From positions 186,001 through 250,000 of the forward strand of contig WNYE01000045.1 of the NCBI GenBank assembly GCA_021396245.1: a stretch of 64,000 nt of DNA. Direction: 5' to 3'. Below, piece after piece: positions 23,532 to 35,718 of the stretch. Under the pieces are notes generated by a model. The model made no database searches, was not told the origin of the DNA, and saw nothing but the letters and a program-made list of their open reading frames with translations. The position numbers were made by a program, and so were the translations under genes. This DNA comes from Sporothrix humicola (lineage: Eukaryota > Ascomycota > Sordariomycetes > Ophiostomatales > Ophiostomataceae). Numbering within the stretch: the first letter of the stretch is position 1; each line of letters opens with the position of its first letter.

Positions 23532-25361
23532 ATGGCCACCGTCGATGGCCCGCCCGCTGCTGAAAGCACTACTGAGAGCACCGACACCATCATGAAGCTC
23601 GAGCAAGTCGACGCTCCTGGTACTCCCAGGTCTCCTGATACACCCGGCGAAGCCGACAAGTCTGCCGACAAACCTGACGACAAACCTGACGACAAGCCAT
23701 CCCCATCGTTCCAGCGCGGCCCCCGTTTCTGGGCCATCATCGCCACTCTCTGCGTCATTGGCCTGCTGTCCGCCCTCGAAAACACCGTTGTGACGACATC
23801 GCTGCCCGCCATTGCTGCCACTCTGGACCTCGGCGAAAACTACATTTGGGTCACCAACGTCTTCTTCTTGACATCCGCCGCTGTTCAACCTCTGTTTGGC
23901 CAGCTCGCCAACCTGTTTGGCCGCCGCTGGGTGACGCTGGCGATTGTGGCGCTGTTTGCCCTGGGCAGCGGTCTGGCTGGCGGCGCTCAGAACGGCGCCA
24001 CTCTGATCGCCGGCCGCGCCGTGCAGGGCATGGGCAGCGGCGGCATCAATCTTATAATCGACGTAGTCGTGTCGGATTTGGTCCCTTTGCGGGAGCGGGG
24101 CAACTACATGGGCATGGTGCTTTCGGTGTACTTTGTCGGGATGGCGCTGGGCCCGTACGTGGGCGGCGCGCTGGTGCAGCAGGCGTCGTGGCGGTGGGTG
24201 TTTTACATCAACCTGCCGGTGTGCGGCGCATCCATGCTCATGATCTTGCTGTTCCTCAAAGTCAAGGCTGGCCAACAGGACGACACCAACCGCACCCTCT
24301 GGCAAAAGCTTGGGCGGATCGACTACGCCGGCAACCTGCTGCTGATCGCCTCGACGGTGGCCGTGCTGTACGCCTTGACGTACGGCGGCACGCGTCTTCC
24401 GTGGACTTCGGGCCAGATCATCGGGCCCCTTGTGGCCGGCCTTCTGGGTCTCGTGCTGTTCATGGCCTACGAGGCCTCCGGCAGCCTGTCGTATCCGCTG
24501 GCGCCGCGTGTGCCTGTCGTGCCGCCGCGCCTGTTTGCCAACCGCACCTCGGCCGCCATCTTTGCCATTACATTCATCAACGCCGCGCTTCTTTACTGGC
24601 TCTTTTTCTTCTTGCCCGTCTACTTCCAGGCTGTTCTCGGTAGCTCGCCCACTCGCTCGGGCGTGCAGCTGCTGCCGGCCATTGTCGTCGGTGTGCCGGC
24701 CGCTATTGTCGCTGTCCTCCTGCTGACAAAGTATGGCCGGTACAAGCCGCTGCACCTGTTTGGTTTTGGCGTAAACACTGTTGGCCTGGGTCTTTTGACA
24801 CTTCTCGACGCAAACTCATCGACAGCCGCCTGGGTTCTGTTCCAAATGATTGTCGCTGCCGGCTCTGGGTTCGTTCTCAACACGCTGTTGCCTGGCTGTC
24901 AGGCGCCATTGGCAGAGTCTGATCAGGCGGCGGCCACGGCGGCATGGTCGTTTATGCGTTCATTTGGTAGCATTTGGGGCGTCGCCATTCCGGCGGCCGT
25001 GTTCAGCAACTACTTTGACCGCTTGGCCTCCGGTCCCGGTGGCATCTCAGACCCGGCCGTGGCGGCGCAGTTTCGCAACGGGAAGTCGTATGAAGCGGCG
25101 ACGGCGGCGACGATCCGGGCCATTCCCGAGCCAGTACGCAGCGAGGTGGTTGCCGTGTACGTTGAGAGCCTCAAGTATGTATGGCGGTATTCCATTATTC
25201 TGGGCGGCGTGTCCTTCTTCTTGGTCTTTATCGAGAAGCAAGTGACGATGCGGACGGAACTGGAGACCGAGTACGGTCTGGACGATGGCAAGGACAAGGC
25301 AAAGAAGGCAGACGTTGAGCTGGCTGTCGTTGAGAAGAAGGACGAGTCGGAGCATCAGTGA
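23532..25361 (+). CDS. MFS multidrug transporter, DHA2-type, 14 TM
   Basis: A single exon encodes 609 aa. About 65 cytosolic residues include a short repeat (DKPDDKPDDKP). Transmembrane segments then begin at FWAIIATLCVIGLLSALENTV. The loop GQLANLFGRRW matches MFS motif A with the Asp replaced by Asn. GRAVQGMGSGGINL and PLRERGNYMGMV follow, and GPYVGGALVQQASWRWVF matches the antiporter motif C and the region after it. About 14 hydrophobic spans fit the DHA2 drug:H+ antiporter group, which exports drugs or fungal secondary metabolites from the plasma membrane. The C-terminus is charged (KDKAKKADVELAVVEKKDE). No biosynthetic cluster lies nearby, so the substrate is open. Confidence 0.93.
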   Translation: MATVDGPPAAESTTESTDTIMKLEQVDAPGTPRSPDTPGEADKSADKPDDKPDDKPSPSFQRGPRFWAIIATLCVIGLLSALENTVVTTSLPAIAATLDLGENYIWVTNVFFLTSAAVQPLFGQLANLFGRRWVTLAIVALFALGSGLAGGAQNGATLIAGRAVQGMGSGGINLIIDVVVSDLVPLRERGNYMGMVLSVYFVGMALGPYVGGALVQQASWRWVFYINLPVCGASMLMILLFLKVKAGQQDDTNRTLWQKLGRIDYAGNLLLIASTVAVLYALTYGGTRLPWTSGQIIGPLVAGLLGLVLFMAYEASGSLSYPLAPRVPVVPPRLFANRTSAAIFAITFINAALLYWLFFFLPVYFQAVLGSSPTRSGVQLLPAIVVGVPAAIVAVLLLTKYGRYKPLHLFGFGVNTVGLGLLTLLDANSSTAAWVLFQMIVAAGSGFVLNTLLPGCQAPLAESDQAAATAAWSFMRSFGSIWGVAIPAAVFSNYFDRLASGPGGISDPAVAAQFRNGKSYEAATAATIRAIPEPVRSEVVAVYVESLKYVWRYSIILGGVSFFLVFIEKQVTMRTELETEYGLDDGKDKAKKADVELAVVEKKDESEHQ

Positions 25362-25722
25362 GTTAATCTTGTAAGCGACACTTACATTAGTCAGAATATC
25401 ACGCAAGCTTCATATCCAATGTGGTTGGCAAAAAAAGGTTCAAAATAGATTGCAGGTACTTTTGGTTGGACAAATTGCAGTGCGTCTCCTCCAGTGACGT
25501 TATGAAAGAGAATAAAAACAAACAAAAACAATGATGACATATGAAAATAAAAAGAGTAGACAGACTGTTGACAAGATGGTGGCAATGACCAAAGAAATAT
25601 GTACAAAGGAAAAAGATTAAAACAAATCATATATGCTGGTCAAATGTCTCGGGCACAGCCCCTGAGATGGCAAGAAACAAAAGCAACAAAATGAACGCTT
25701 TACAAAACAACACGGTCATAAC
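25362..25722. other. Shared 3' spacer of convergent genes
   Basis: This 361-bp AT-rich spacer lies between the stop codons of the MFS and desaturase genes and must hold both terminators. Nothing else is seen. Confidence 0.7.
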
Positions 25723-28700
25723 TCAGTGCAGACCGCTCTCGCCGGTGACGGCCATGTACTTTTGGCACTGTACCATCATGTTGACCTGGTCGCTAATGTC
25801 CTGCAGGCGGCCCAGCACCTTGCGGTTGCCATCAACAAAGTTGAGGATCGCATACGGGATGCCCGTTTCGTCGCAGAACGCGCGCACAAGTGTCTGCACT
25901 TTGCGCAAGTTGTGGCGAGGCACGCGAGGGAACAGGTGGTGCACGGCCTGGAACTGGAGACCGCCGTGGATAAAATCAAGCCAGGCCGGGCAGTCGACAT
26001 CCATGGTAGTGCGAAGCTGGCGCTGCGGGAACGACTCGGTCTCGCCCAGGTCCGAGGTCGACATGCCCCAGTGAGACAGTGTGATCTGGACGTGCAGGGG
26101 CATGGTGACAATGTGCGAGACCAGGACAAACAGGACGCGGGTGGTCCAGTCGGGCAAAGTGCGCCACAGAAGGCAGTACCCGAACAGGAACCAGTAAGCT
26201 GCCATGCTGGCGATCTCGGCCGGACGGATCCACCAGGCAGTACTGCGGCCGAGAGCCGACGACTTCGCCGAGAGGACGTGCAGCCACGACAACAGGTACA
26301 GGTTGAAGCGGGCGATGCCCATGACTGGATAGTACGTGTACTTTTGGTAGGGCACCATGATGTCGGCGACGGCGTCCCAGGCAAATTTGAAGCCGTCGTA
26401 GTAAGTCGAGCGCAGCGACTTGAAGAAGAGCGGGCTGGTGGCGAACAGGGGCACGTTCTGGATATCGGGATCGTGCTCGGCCTGGTTGGTGACGAGATGG
26501 TGCACGTTGTGGCTGCTCTTCCACCAACCGATCGACAGGCCACAGCAGAAATCGGCAATGAACAGGCCAATGAGCGTGTCGGCGACAAAGTTCTTGGTGA
26601 TGGCACGATGACCCGCGTCGTGGGCTGTGAACATGATCTGGTGCCAGAACAGGCCCAAGAAGAGTGCCGACGTAAGATACCATCCATAGGATACTGTTGT
26701 CAGGAAGAGAGCAAACAGCGTTGTGTATCTCGCCATCTCCTTACCGTACTCGACGTACGGGCAGTCGTACAAGCCCTCGTCATGAACACGTTGGTGAAGA
26801 GCACGGTACCGCTGCACAATGGCTTCTTGGCGCGCAGGGTCAACAGACGGGTAGGCCATCGAATCGCGGTCCACCTCATGCTGGTTGCTGCGGTCGGCAA
26901 AATCATCGATCGTCGAGAAGGCCACGTCGTCCACTGTGCCAGATTTCTTCTCCGGCTTGGGCTGTTTCTCGACCTGCTTGCGCTGCTTCTGCGCAAACTG
27001 CGAGAGCTGGGCGGTGCCGAGGTTCCGGCGGTTGACGCTGTGCACACCCGGTGCGGTCAAGAAAGGCGGCAACAGGATGGGTGTGACTTGGTTCCCAGCA
27101 CCGACAAAAGGTGCGGTCTGAACGCCTGACGACCATGATGCCGACAGTGGGTTGGGCAAAGAACTGCACTCGGAGGAGACATCACTGACACCGGTCGACT
27201 CCTCAGTCAGGGAGTCGTCTGTGTCACTGCTGCCGCTGCTGGGCTCTTCGGCGGAAGACTCTTCTGCCCGCAGCAGAGCCTCGTCGTCTTCGTTGTCAAC
27301 ATCGACATCCGAGCAGTCACCGTCCAGCGGCGACGGCGGCGACACGGTCACTTCGATACGGCGGAAGACACCACCGCGAATAGGTGGTGGCGCATGGGCC
27401 ACCCATGGTCCTGGGGGCTTGCGGCCAATGCGAAAAGCCTTGATGGTCTTGAGTGTGGAAGCAAAGTGGTATCTGTATGGGATGAAGCCGAACGAAAAGA
27501 CGATCGAGATCAATTGTCAGCATTCTATTTATTTTCTCCACTCCAGGGTCTTTTCATTAACACCCATTTAGGAAATAATGGATAATGGATGGGGCGGCTG
27601 AAGGAGGGGGGGGGGAGGGCAAAAGAAAGAAAAGAAGCAAAAACGTAAGAAAACCGGGGATTCGGGGTGTAAGTCACGGAGGTAAGGGATGAGTGGTTCA
27701 TTTTGGGGTGGTTTGGTGCGGTTTTTGGTGTGGTTGTGCCTGGGTAAGCCAGGGGAGAGGGGGAATCTCGATGGTGTGCTGAGAAATGCCAACAAGGCTC
27801 GGATCGCTCGGATGCCCCGGAAAGTGCTGATGGGGGGAAATAAAAACCTCCATCCCCCGAACCCCTCCAGAACCAGAATCCTGCCAGAAAACAGTCTTTT
27901 TCAACAACGTCAAACGACTTTTCGCCCAACTTTGAACGATTTCGACTTGTTTGTTTTGCAAAACGACACAGGCTCTTTGGAGAATGTTTTCGCTCGATTC
28001 TGGCATCAATCTGGATTATTCGGTCTCCACCACTTGGTTTCCTTCTTCGCCCTCGCTTTCAGCCACGGCTGCACGGTTCACAATTGGCAATTTCGGCCAC
28101 CATTTTCATGGATAAGACGAAGAACAATTTGCAGCAACCCGGTTTGCGACAGATCTTTTGACTCTTTTGACAACATGGAAGCAAATTCAGCAGGCTGATG
28201 AAGCCCGCCAATTTCTCCTCGTGCAAGTGCACCAAGACGAAAAAGAACAACCATTTTCAGGAACAATGCATGGCGAAGGAACGATTTGAGCTATCGATCA
28301 CCACTCGAACCAAGCAATTCAGCCTGGATTTCCCGGACGAATACACCAAGTCGAACTGTTCTGGGAGCCAACACGGACAGATGGAGCAATTGACAGCAAA
28401 ATGACAGCAAAATGACAGCAAATCGACGACTTTGACGACATGAGGCACATCTACCGAAACGACAACGCGAATGCAAGATGCAAGTATGGAAGGAAAACAT
28501 CGACATCACGGCAAAAGGAACTTACACTTCAATTTCGTCGGTGGCGTCTTTGCCGACCATGTGCAGAATGGCCAAGCGGCCACCCGGATGTCTGTCGAGC
28601 CAGCTGTCGAGGCGGAGGACATAGTCCTGGTAGATGACAATGGTCTGGCCCTGGGCGATGAGGTCTGTGACTTCGTCGGGATGCATGATGCGGTCGCGGT

Positions 28701-28758
28701 CGGCGATGGGCGCCGTTGTGGGCGCCATTGTTGGCATTGTTCTTGTTGAGGCGGCCAT
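25723..28758 (-). CDS. Cytochrome b5-fused delta-8 sphingolipid desaturase
   Basis: Exon 1 is 28526-28758 and exon 2 is 25723-27472 on the minus strand, giving 660 aa. Exon 1 carries MHPDEVTDLI and the haem-binding HPGG. Its GTAAGT donor joins in phase (V split 2+1) to YHFASTLKTIKAFRIGRK after an ATACAG acceptor, which completes the cytochrome b5 domain. An acidic Ser-rich linker follows (about residues 110-200). Then come membrane segments with the three histidine boxes HDAGH (about 361), HNVHH (about 399) and QAVHH (about 586). The Gln in box three is typical of front-end and sphingolipid desaturases. The enzyme is expected to insert the delta-8 double bond in the long-chain base of fungal glucosylceramide in the ER. 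The 1,053-nt intron is unusually long. An in-frame ATG at 27513, inside the intron, could give a form lacking cytochrome b5. Confidence 0.92.
28391..28422. repeat. Three tandem 11-nt units inside the desaturase intron
   Basis: The unit TGACAGCAAAA occurs at 28391-28401 and 28402-28412, then once more shortened at 28413-28422. It lies within the long desaturase intron. Confidence 0.85.
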
Positions 28759-31700
28759 TGTGTGTGGTTGGAGGTAGGAAGGTAGTTGAGGAGATGTCGA
28801 GGAGTTGTTTATGTCCTGGGAGCAAGGCTCGTAGGAAGGTCGGAGAATGACTTGAAGTTTTGAGTCTTTCAGGAGAAGTGTCGAGAGGAGACGGAGAAGG
28901 AGAAACACGAAGAAGTGAGACTGAGAGCGGAGGAAAGGTGAACAGAAAAGAGTCAAAGACAAAGTTGTCCAGTCGCGCTTTTCTTGTTAGCATCAAAAGG
29001 GGAGAGGATAAAGGGGAGGCCTAAAAAGATAAGAGAGGGGGTGACGTTGTGGTTGAATGGGAAAGGAGGAGGAGAGGAGAATAAAGTAGGAGAGCTAAGA
29101 GATGCTGGCCAGATGAGGAAGGAGAAAAGGAACAGCCAACGGCCAAGGCCCAGATCGGTCGAGAAAGCCAGAAAATGGGACAAGAAACGACCGAGAAAAA
29201 TAAAGAGAAAAAAAGAGCTGGGCAATTAAGACAATCGCCAATTGTGAAACGAACTGGGTGTGTTCGCGTGGGTGTATTGTGGTCGGTCTGTTGGAGAATT
29301 TAAAAAAGAGTTGGGCGGGCTGGCTATTTGTGTTTTTTGTTGGGTTGTGTCGTTTTGTCGTTTTGTCGGCGCTGTTCTCCGTCTTGTCTCGCCCGTTTTT
29401 TCCTTCTTTTTTTCTGTCTTTGTTTCCTTCTTCTTTATTTGCCTTCTCTCGTCGGTTCCGAGTTGCAATGGGCAGGGGAAGCAAGTGTTGGACATGGGCC
29501 CATGAGCGAGGAGAAACGTACCTGGAAGAGATGAAAGATGCAGGCTGCAAGGACAGTCTGTTATGTTGAGCCGATGCGGAGCTCTGAGTTTTGCGACAGG
29601 CTGCAAAAATGGAGACGGAAGTTTGCAAGTGCAAAGCGGATGAGGAATAAGGATGCTTCAGGTCGTGAGAAAGTTGATGTGTCTTCCAAAATCGAATCTT
29701 CAAATTTTCGAAATGAAAGAGAGAAAACAAGAAAACCGAGGGAAATACACTTTTGTGCCAGGGGATGGCGATTGCGACTCTGGCGGGGAACTGAGAATAA
29801 TATGGGGGGATAGGACAGGACGAGGCGAGACGGAGCCAAAAAGAAAAAGAGATTGACACCGAGGGGGAAAATAAACAGGATCCAATATTGGATTTGGGGA
29901 AAACGGGCTTGGAAGACACGAGGAAGAAAGCTTGGGGGTAGGGGGAACGGGAGGGGGGCAAGCAATGGGACAAGAGATGGAAGATGAATGAGGAAATGGA
30001 ACAGGAAAAGGGACAAGATCCAGATTGGGACTGGGAGCTGGAAGTTGGCAATTGGGGATGGGACGGCGAGGCCTTTTTACGTTTATTTGATGTTTGCTCT
30101 TTCCTGCATTTTGCATTGCCCTGATGTTTATTTTTGGAGGCAAGAGGCAAAGAAGGCAGAGGAGGAAAGAACGTCAAAGGAGGAATTGAGGGAGGAAAGA
30201 GGAAGGAGCGAGTGGGATACGGACAACAAAAGGAAAGAACGAACGACAAAGGTCGCAAAATACGCAACTACGGAGTGAACAGAAGTACACAAAAAGGGCA
30301 AGACAAGGAAAGAACGACCGGCGCCCCCTGCGCCCAGACCGAGAACGAGGCAGAGACAGAAGAGACATATAGAAACAGAGTCAGAAACGGACCGCGGACG
30401 ATGAAGAACGGCCGACGCATACGCAACATCGAAAGACGGAGCACATAAAAGACAGGCAATCACAAGTACGGGGTACGAAAGATGGGATACGCAGCCAATA
30501 CGGAGGCAGCGACTACGAGCATCTTGGTATGGAGCACGGCTGCCAACAATAGAAGTCGCAAATGGGAAACGAGAGGAGAAAGATTGGCAGAATGAGAGAC
30601 AAGAAAGAGTGGAAAAGCAAAGTGGAAGGAAAGTGAAAAAGACTGGGGATGTTCTGGACCATGAGAACATGTTCTCCATACAAAATGGGCAGGAGCCACA
30701 AAACGCGCAAGGCACAAGGCACAGACAGGCAAAGAGAAAACGAAAAGAAGGAAGAGAAAAAGGGGAAAGAACCAATTGTGGATACTGGAGGCGCTACTCC
30801 GTACGTCAACATGGGACAACGTCTTGGAAGGAGAGGGAAAGAGTCCCAAAGAGAAGGAGGAACCCGAGATAGAAAGCGAGAAATGGCAAAGTGGAAGGCG
30901 AGAAGAAAAGCGCAAATGAGCGGAAAGCGCAACGGAAGGAGGCGCAGTGCAAACGCTACAAACGGGCAACTGTTGAATGCAGAAATAAATAGGGGAACAC
31001 AAAAACGGCAGGAACGAGCTACGTTGAGCTACGACGAGTTACCAATATTTTTTATGGAGTCGTTCGTCATTGGGAACTTATGAACATTGAACTTGCGACG
31101 ACGGCGCGCAACGCGTTCAGAGGCAAGGAGGGAGGGAAATAGACAAAGGCTTCGAGGGCTGAGAGTGAAAAGCGAGATATATTCCTGGTCATTTGCAGGT
31201 CGCTTCTACAATTGAGTCTGGTTGGGTGAAGAGAGAAAATGGTCCCAAACGGAGCATGACCCAATTAGGAAAGGGCATTCAATTCAATTCACACAAGAAA
31301 ACGGTACAACGGTGCGCCGACCGGGCAAGCGTACGTGGCTCGGGGCGTTTTGTCCATCTGTTGCAGGGCAAACGACGGCGAATTCCGTGTGCTGGGACGT
31401 ATTTTCACATTGCCCAGAAATCCCAAGCAAACCTGTCAAAATTGATATTGCCCTTGCAAGTGATAAAAAGCACAATGAGAAGAAGACATATCATCATCGC
31501 TTTTTGGAACTGAAATTAGACAGCTGACGGCGGGCGCAGTGAGCATCGCAACTGGGCGCAAAACTGTCACCTGGCAGGCCAGAAGGCACCGGCCAAAAAC
31601 TACTCCCTAGCGGAAGGCACAAGTGCGATTGATGGCGTACAAAGATGCGGATTGTGGCAGGTGGCGACAGGATGAAGACACATACACTATCAGACTCTGT

Positions 31701-34700
31701 ACAAGAATACGGTGGCGGCAGACGACTTCCCCGTTTTCTTTTTTCTCATTTCCTTTCGAGCCTTTTTTCCCTTTCCTCTTTTCACTTCTTCCAACGCCTC
31801 GTGCCTTGCCTTGTGCAGCGGGTAAAGGCCACTTGGGGCTGTTGGCAGAGGTCAAAAGACGGTTGAGGACGGTCTCGACCGGTCTCAACACTTGCCCACT
31901 ACTACGTGTTCTCCAACTTTTTGGAGACGCTGCAAGACGCTCGTGACGATACATTGACATTTTCTCTCGTTTCCTCAAAAGAGAACTAGGGCCGAATGCA
32001 GCGCAGGTCCGACGAACCGCCAGAAAACGCCAGAAAGGGGAAACAAGCCATGCCGCCAAGCAACATGCGAGAGTGCCAACATGGAAAGGAGACAGACCGA
32101 GTGACATTCAACATTCACCGCCGCCAGCAGACATCACGGCGAATGTCCCTGTCGCAAATCGCCGTTCTACATACTCGGTGTTTCCATCATATTTGTATTC
32201 TTGCACAGAGTCTTCTGTCATGTCTTTTGTCCTGTCTCTCCTCTGCCATTATTGGCTGCCTGCTACGCCAACTCGCCATAGCGTGCGCCGTAGCGCTGGT
32301 CCCCTGCTGATTGGTCTCTTGGCCGCGCTAGTCCCTGAACTTGCTCGTTTTTGGCGGTTTTGACGTTTTTTTCCTTGGTGTAAAAGTGTAAAACGGTGGC
32401 CTTCAGGGCCCTCCAAGTTGATAAACTCTCTTCCAGCGTTGACAAGCCCACTACGCAGCACGACGTCTCGTCTCGCACCAACTAAGAAGATGGTCAACTA
32501 GATAGGGGGCGGAGTCTTGACGCGGCCTTTTTAGGCTCGACGTAATTCTCCAGACTTGCTCTCCAGATACTGAACATCAGATACTTTTGATACTTCTGGC
32601 TATATCATTATGACCGCGGATGTAGTTAAACTAGGATCTCAGATCTGTGCCTTGCTTTTAGTTGGTTTCTGGAACGAGAGGCCTGTCGACTTATTCCAGT
32701 CTTCCAGGCCTTTTGTCTTTTTGCCTTTTTTTTTTTTTTGTCCCTTGTTTCGCCCCTTGCAGGCAAATGTCTTCTTTCATGGTTCCGCATGTCTTCTTTT
32801 TTTACAGGCAACAGGCCAGAACCAGGCACAGGCACGGCTGTCAATGCTCCCGTCTTGTTTCTTTCTCTCTTTCTTTAATGTCCTTTGCTGTCTCAGCCTG
32901 TCCAACCTCGGCGGTTCCACAAAGGCCTAGCCTTGTCTTCCAAACCGGGACAAGACAGGACAAGGCAAGAAGTACGTATGCTTTCCTCCGTTTTCCAGGC
33001 AGGCGTTTAAGAAAGAGAAAAACGGTGACATTCACAGAGTAGACTTGCACGCTCCAGCCAAGACCCTGCATTTACAAGTGGACATGTCCCGCAGTCTTGG
33101 CTTCCCGTCGTCTGTTCCAACTTTATGTTCCCTGCCACGAGCTGCGAGCTCTCCTTTCCGCTTTCGCTTGCACTGTCCTTCTTTCGTCTTTTCCGCTTTT
33201 TTCGCAGTCCTCTCCTCCTTTCCCGTTGGGCCAACAGTTGCAGCTGTTGATGCTGCGTGCGCTGCATGCGTTGCGTCTTTCGTGGCTTTTTTTGTCGATT
33301 TTTGCGGCTGTCGTCTTCCCAGTGCACCTAATCTGCACCAAATAACACACGCTTTCGGCCCCCGGCGCTAGCGACCAATCAGGGCAGATACAGGCAAATG
33401 CACTGAAGAACAGAAGAACAGAGAAACGCCACAGGGTAAACAGGGCCGGCCAGTCGGTGACACTTTGTACCCATGCATCACCTAGAAAACGCCCAGAACA
33501 ACGCCGAAGGTGCATTTCGACAAGGGTCTCCTGCAGGTTTTGTGCTTTTCCACCACGTTTTTTGTCTCTTGTTTGGGGGTCTTTTGGCGGTTTTGGTGTG
33601 ATGCTGTGTAAGTTTGGAAAAGAACTGCGCTACTTTCCGGTGTCTTTTACCTAATTACTACTTTCCTTTTTGGGTAGGTGGCCTCCCCCCTCTCCCCCAA
33701 TAATACAAGCTGCGTGCACGCTCTTCTTCCTCTCTCTTCACCCATGGACATTTTGTTCAGCCCAGCCGCCGTGAGCGCCATTGTCGGCGGCTGACTTCAA
33801 GAACAGGCGTATTTACAAAAGAGATGTGATATCGGCGTCAACGAACACCATCGGTCCACGCTCTTCAAGCCAGGTCCGTCGGTCATGAATTGCGGATAGC
33901 CCACTGCACAACGGTGCGGTGCGTCGTAATGCTGAATACGTCGTGCTCTGAGCGTCGTGGCTGGACGGATATTTTGACGTGCGTTTCCACGTCGCACTCT
34001 GTTACCATGTACTCTTGTGGGCGCCTTGGCTTTCATAGTCTAGATTGGCTGTGAACGATTTCTAGATTAAAAGATTTTAAGATTGGATATTGGTATCAAA
34101 ACGGAGCACGTTGTGTGGAGTTCAAATAGGGGCATTTGAGGACGGAGTCTTGCTATCTGCACTTTCAATATTTCATGATTGTTTCTACGGAGTAGATACT
34201 TTGCTCGTGTCTCGGAACAGGAGTTTCGGCGCGATCTCTCACGGAGTAGCTCCGGTAGATGTAAGATACGAGAGAACGAGATGTGAATTGGGTGATGTTT
34301 TGAGGATCAAAGTAAGAAAGCAAGTACATTCACATCTCGGATTACTTGTGAACAGACACTTTCAATCAGGAACAAAAGGATTACCAGGGTCCAAACGCGC
34401 CCTGGCGCCGTCTCTGCGTGTCTCCAGCGCCCGTACGACGGTGAGATCCTTGTTTTTGCTGGGTCGTTTTGATGCGTTCTCCATCTCTGTCCCTAGGTCG
34501 GTTTTTGTTTCTTTCTTGGTTATTTGGCTGCCTTCCGCACGGCAGATCCGCCGTACGAAATACGTGTACTGTGTAAGAACTCGTTGTCGAAACCGAAACC
34601 GAGAAACGCGACCGAGACGAAGATGGTAAGAAACGGAATGCTCCGTCGACGCGGCGTAGAGGTCGGCCGTGGATCTAGATCTGACCAAACCGACCAAATG

Positions 34701-35718
34701 TACCCAAATCCACGGCACTGCCCGTCTGGTTCCTGCAGGTGCAAGGTACGACTGTAAGATGGGATCGTCTGCATGAACTCAAGATAAGACGTCGCTGGAG
34801 GTCAGTGTCGGGCGTAGTTTCAAGCGCAGGCAGCCTCATTCTTGATACAAACGTCGACGGAGTCAAGCTTCAAAATTAAACTCCGGTCACGGCCACGTTT
34901 TTGAGGAACATCCTTTCTAATTCAATTCAAGATTGCAAAGTCCAAAATAGAATCGGGCGCAGGTACGAAGATCGAACGATCCTGCATGTTGGCAATTGAG
35001 CGCTGGCATCAGCCAGCTCGTATGTCTCATTTCAAAGTGCACGACGTCGACCACGTTTGCTTGTGCATGTCATCAAGAGTCTTGTACGTGCGTAGTCAGG
35101 TGTTGTCGACGTCTTGGCCTTGCTTCCCATCAACCCAGCCGTTGCGGCACAGACGCGGTCGAGATTTCTTTCCTTTCTCGTGTAGCGTGCATCGCGCATC
35201 ACCAATTTACAGTTTGCATCGTCCTCATAACCCTCCTCCTGGATTCGAACCGACTTGCCGCCAACAACCCTTTCCTGCGAACCTTGATTTTATTACCATT
35301 ATCTTGGTCCTTTTATTCATTTGCGTATATTGAGGCTGTTGGCCTTGTTGATATCGTTCTCCAGTAGGGCCGCTCGCAAAGCTGTCTTGACTCGTCCAAC
35401 GGACTCCATCCGATGATATTTACCCCCGGATAGCAAGGATTTATCCAAAATGGGCAGCAACTCAACCCTTTCCGCGATGACGGTTAGATGATGGTGAAGT
35501 AAATGAGAAAGAGGCACAGCCTTCTGTGTTCTCCTCACGCGTCTTGCCTTGTGCCTCGTTATCGCGTGTCTGTCTCGCTTCATAACGTGTATGTCTCGTC
35601 TGCTGGCATCCCAATTTGACAATTTGACGTGCATGCACACACACCTCGAGTTGTTTGCATCACGACAACCACCATTACAAGCAGTAGACCAAGACATTGA
35701 TACACCACGACAATCACC
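28759..35718. other. Seven-kilobase gene desert with polypurine strand
   Basis: From about 28,780 to 31,060 the plus strand is heavily A/G-rich, so the desaturase-sense strand is C/T-rich. This produces long but low-complexity frames (for example minus 29095-30267, rich in S, F, P and L) that I do not accept as genes. The part nearest 28758 should be the desaturase promoter and leader. From 31 to 35.7 kb composition is mixed, with no frame showing codon bias or a recognisable domain. The last about 100 bases lead into the LysM gene. Confidence 0.6.

Noticed and set aside
23514..24755. 413-aa minus-strand frame
   Set aside because: It is antisense to the MFS transporter and has R/H/Q-rich nonsense composition.
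25726..27129. 467-aa plus-strand frame
   Set aside because: It is the antisense shadow of the desaturase, caused by GC-biased codons. It has no motifs, and the minus strand has full histidine boxes.
29095..30267. 390-aa minus-strand frame
   Set aside because: It is S/F/P/L-rich sequence from a polypyrimidine strand, with no codon bias and no domain.
35225..35265. tRNA-like B box (GGTTCGAATCC on minus)
   Set aside because: The flanking bases do not form a T stem, and no acceptor stem, A box or T-run terminator is present.
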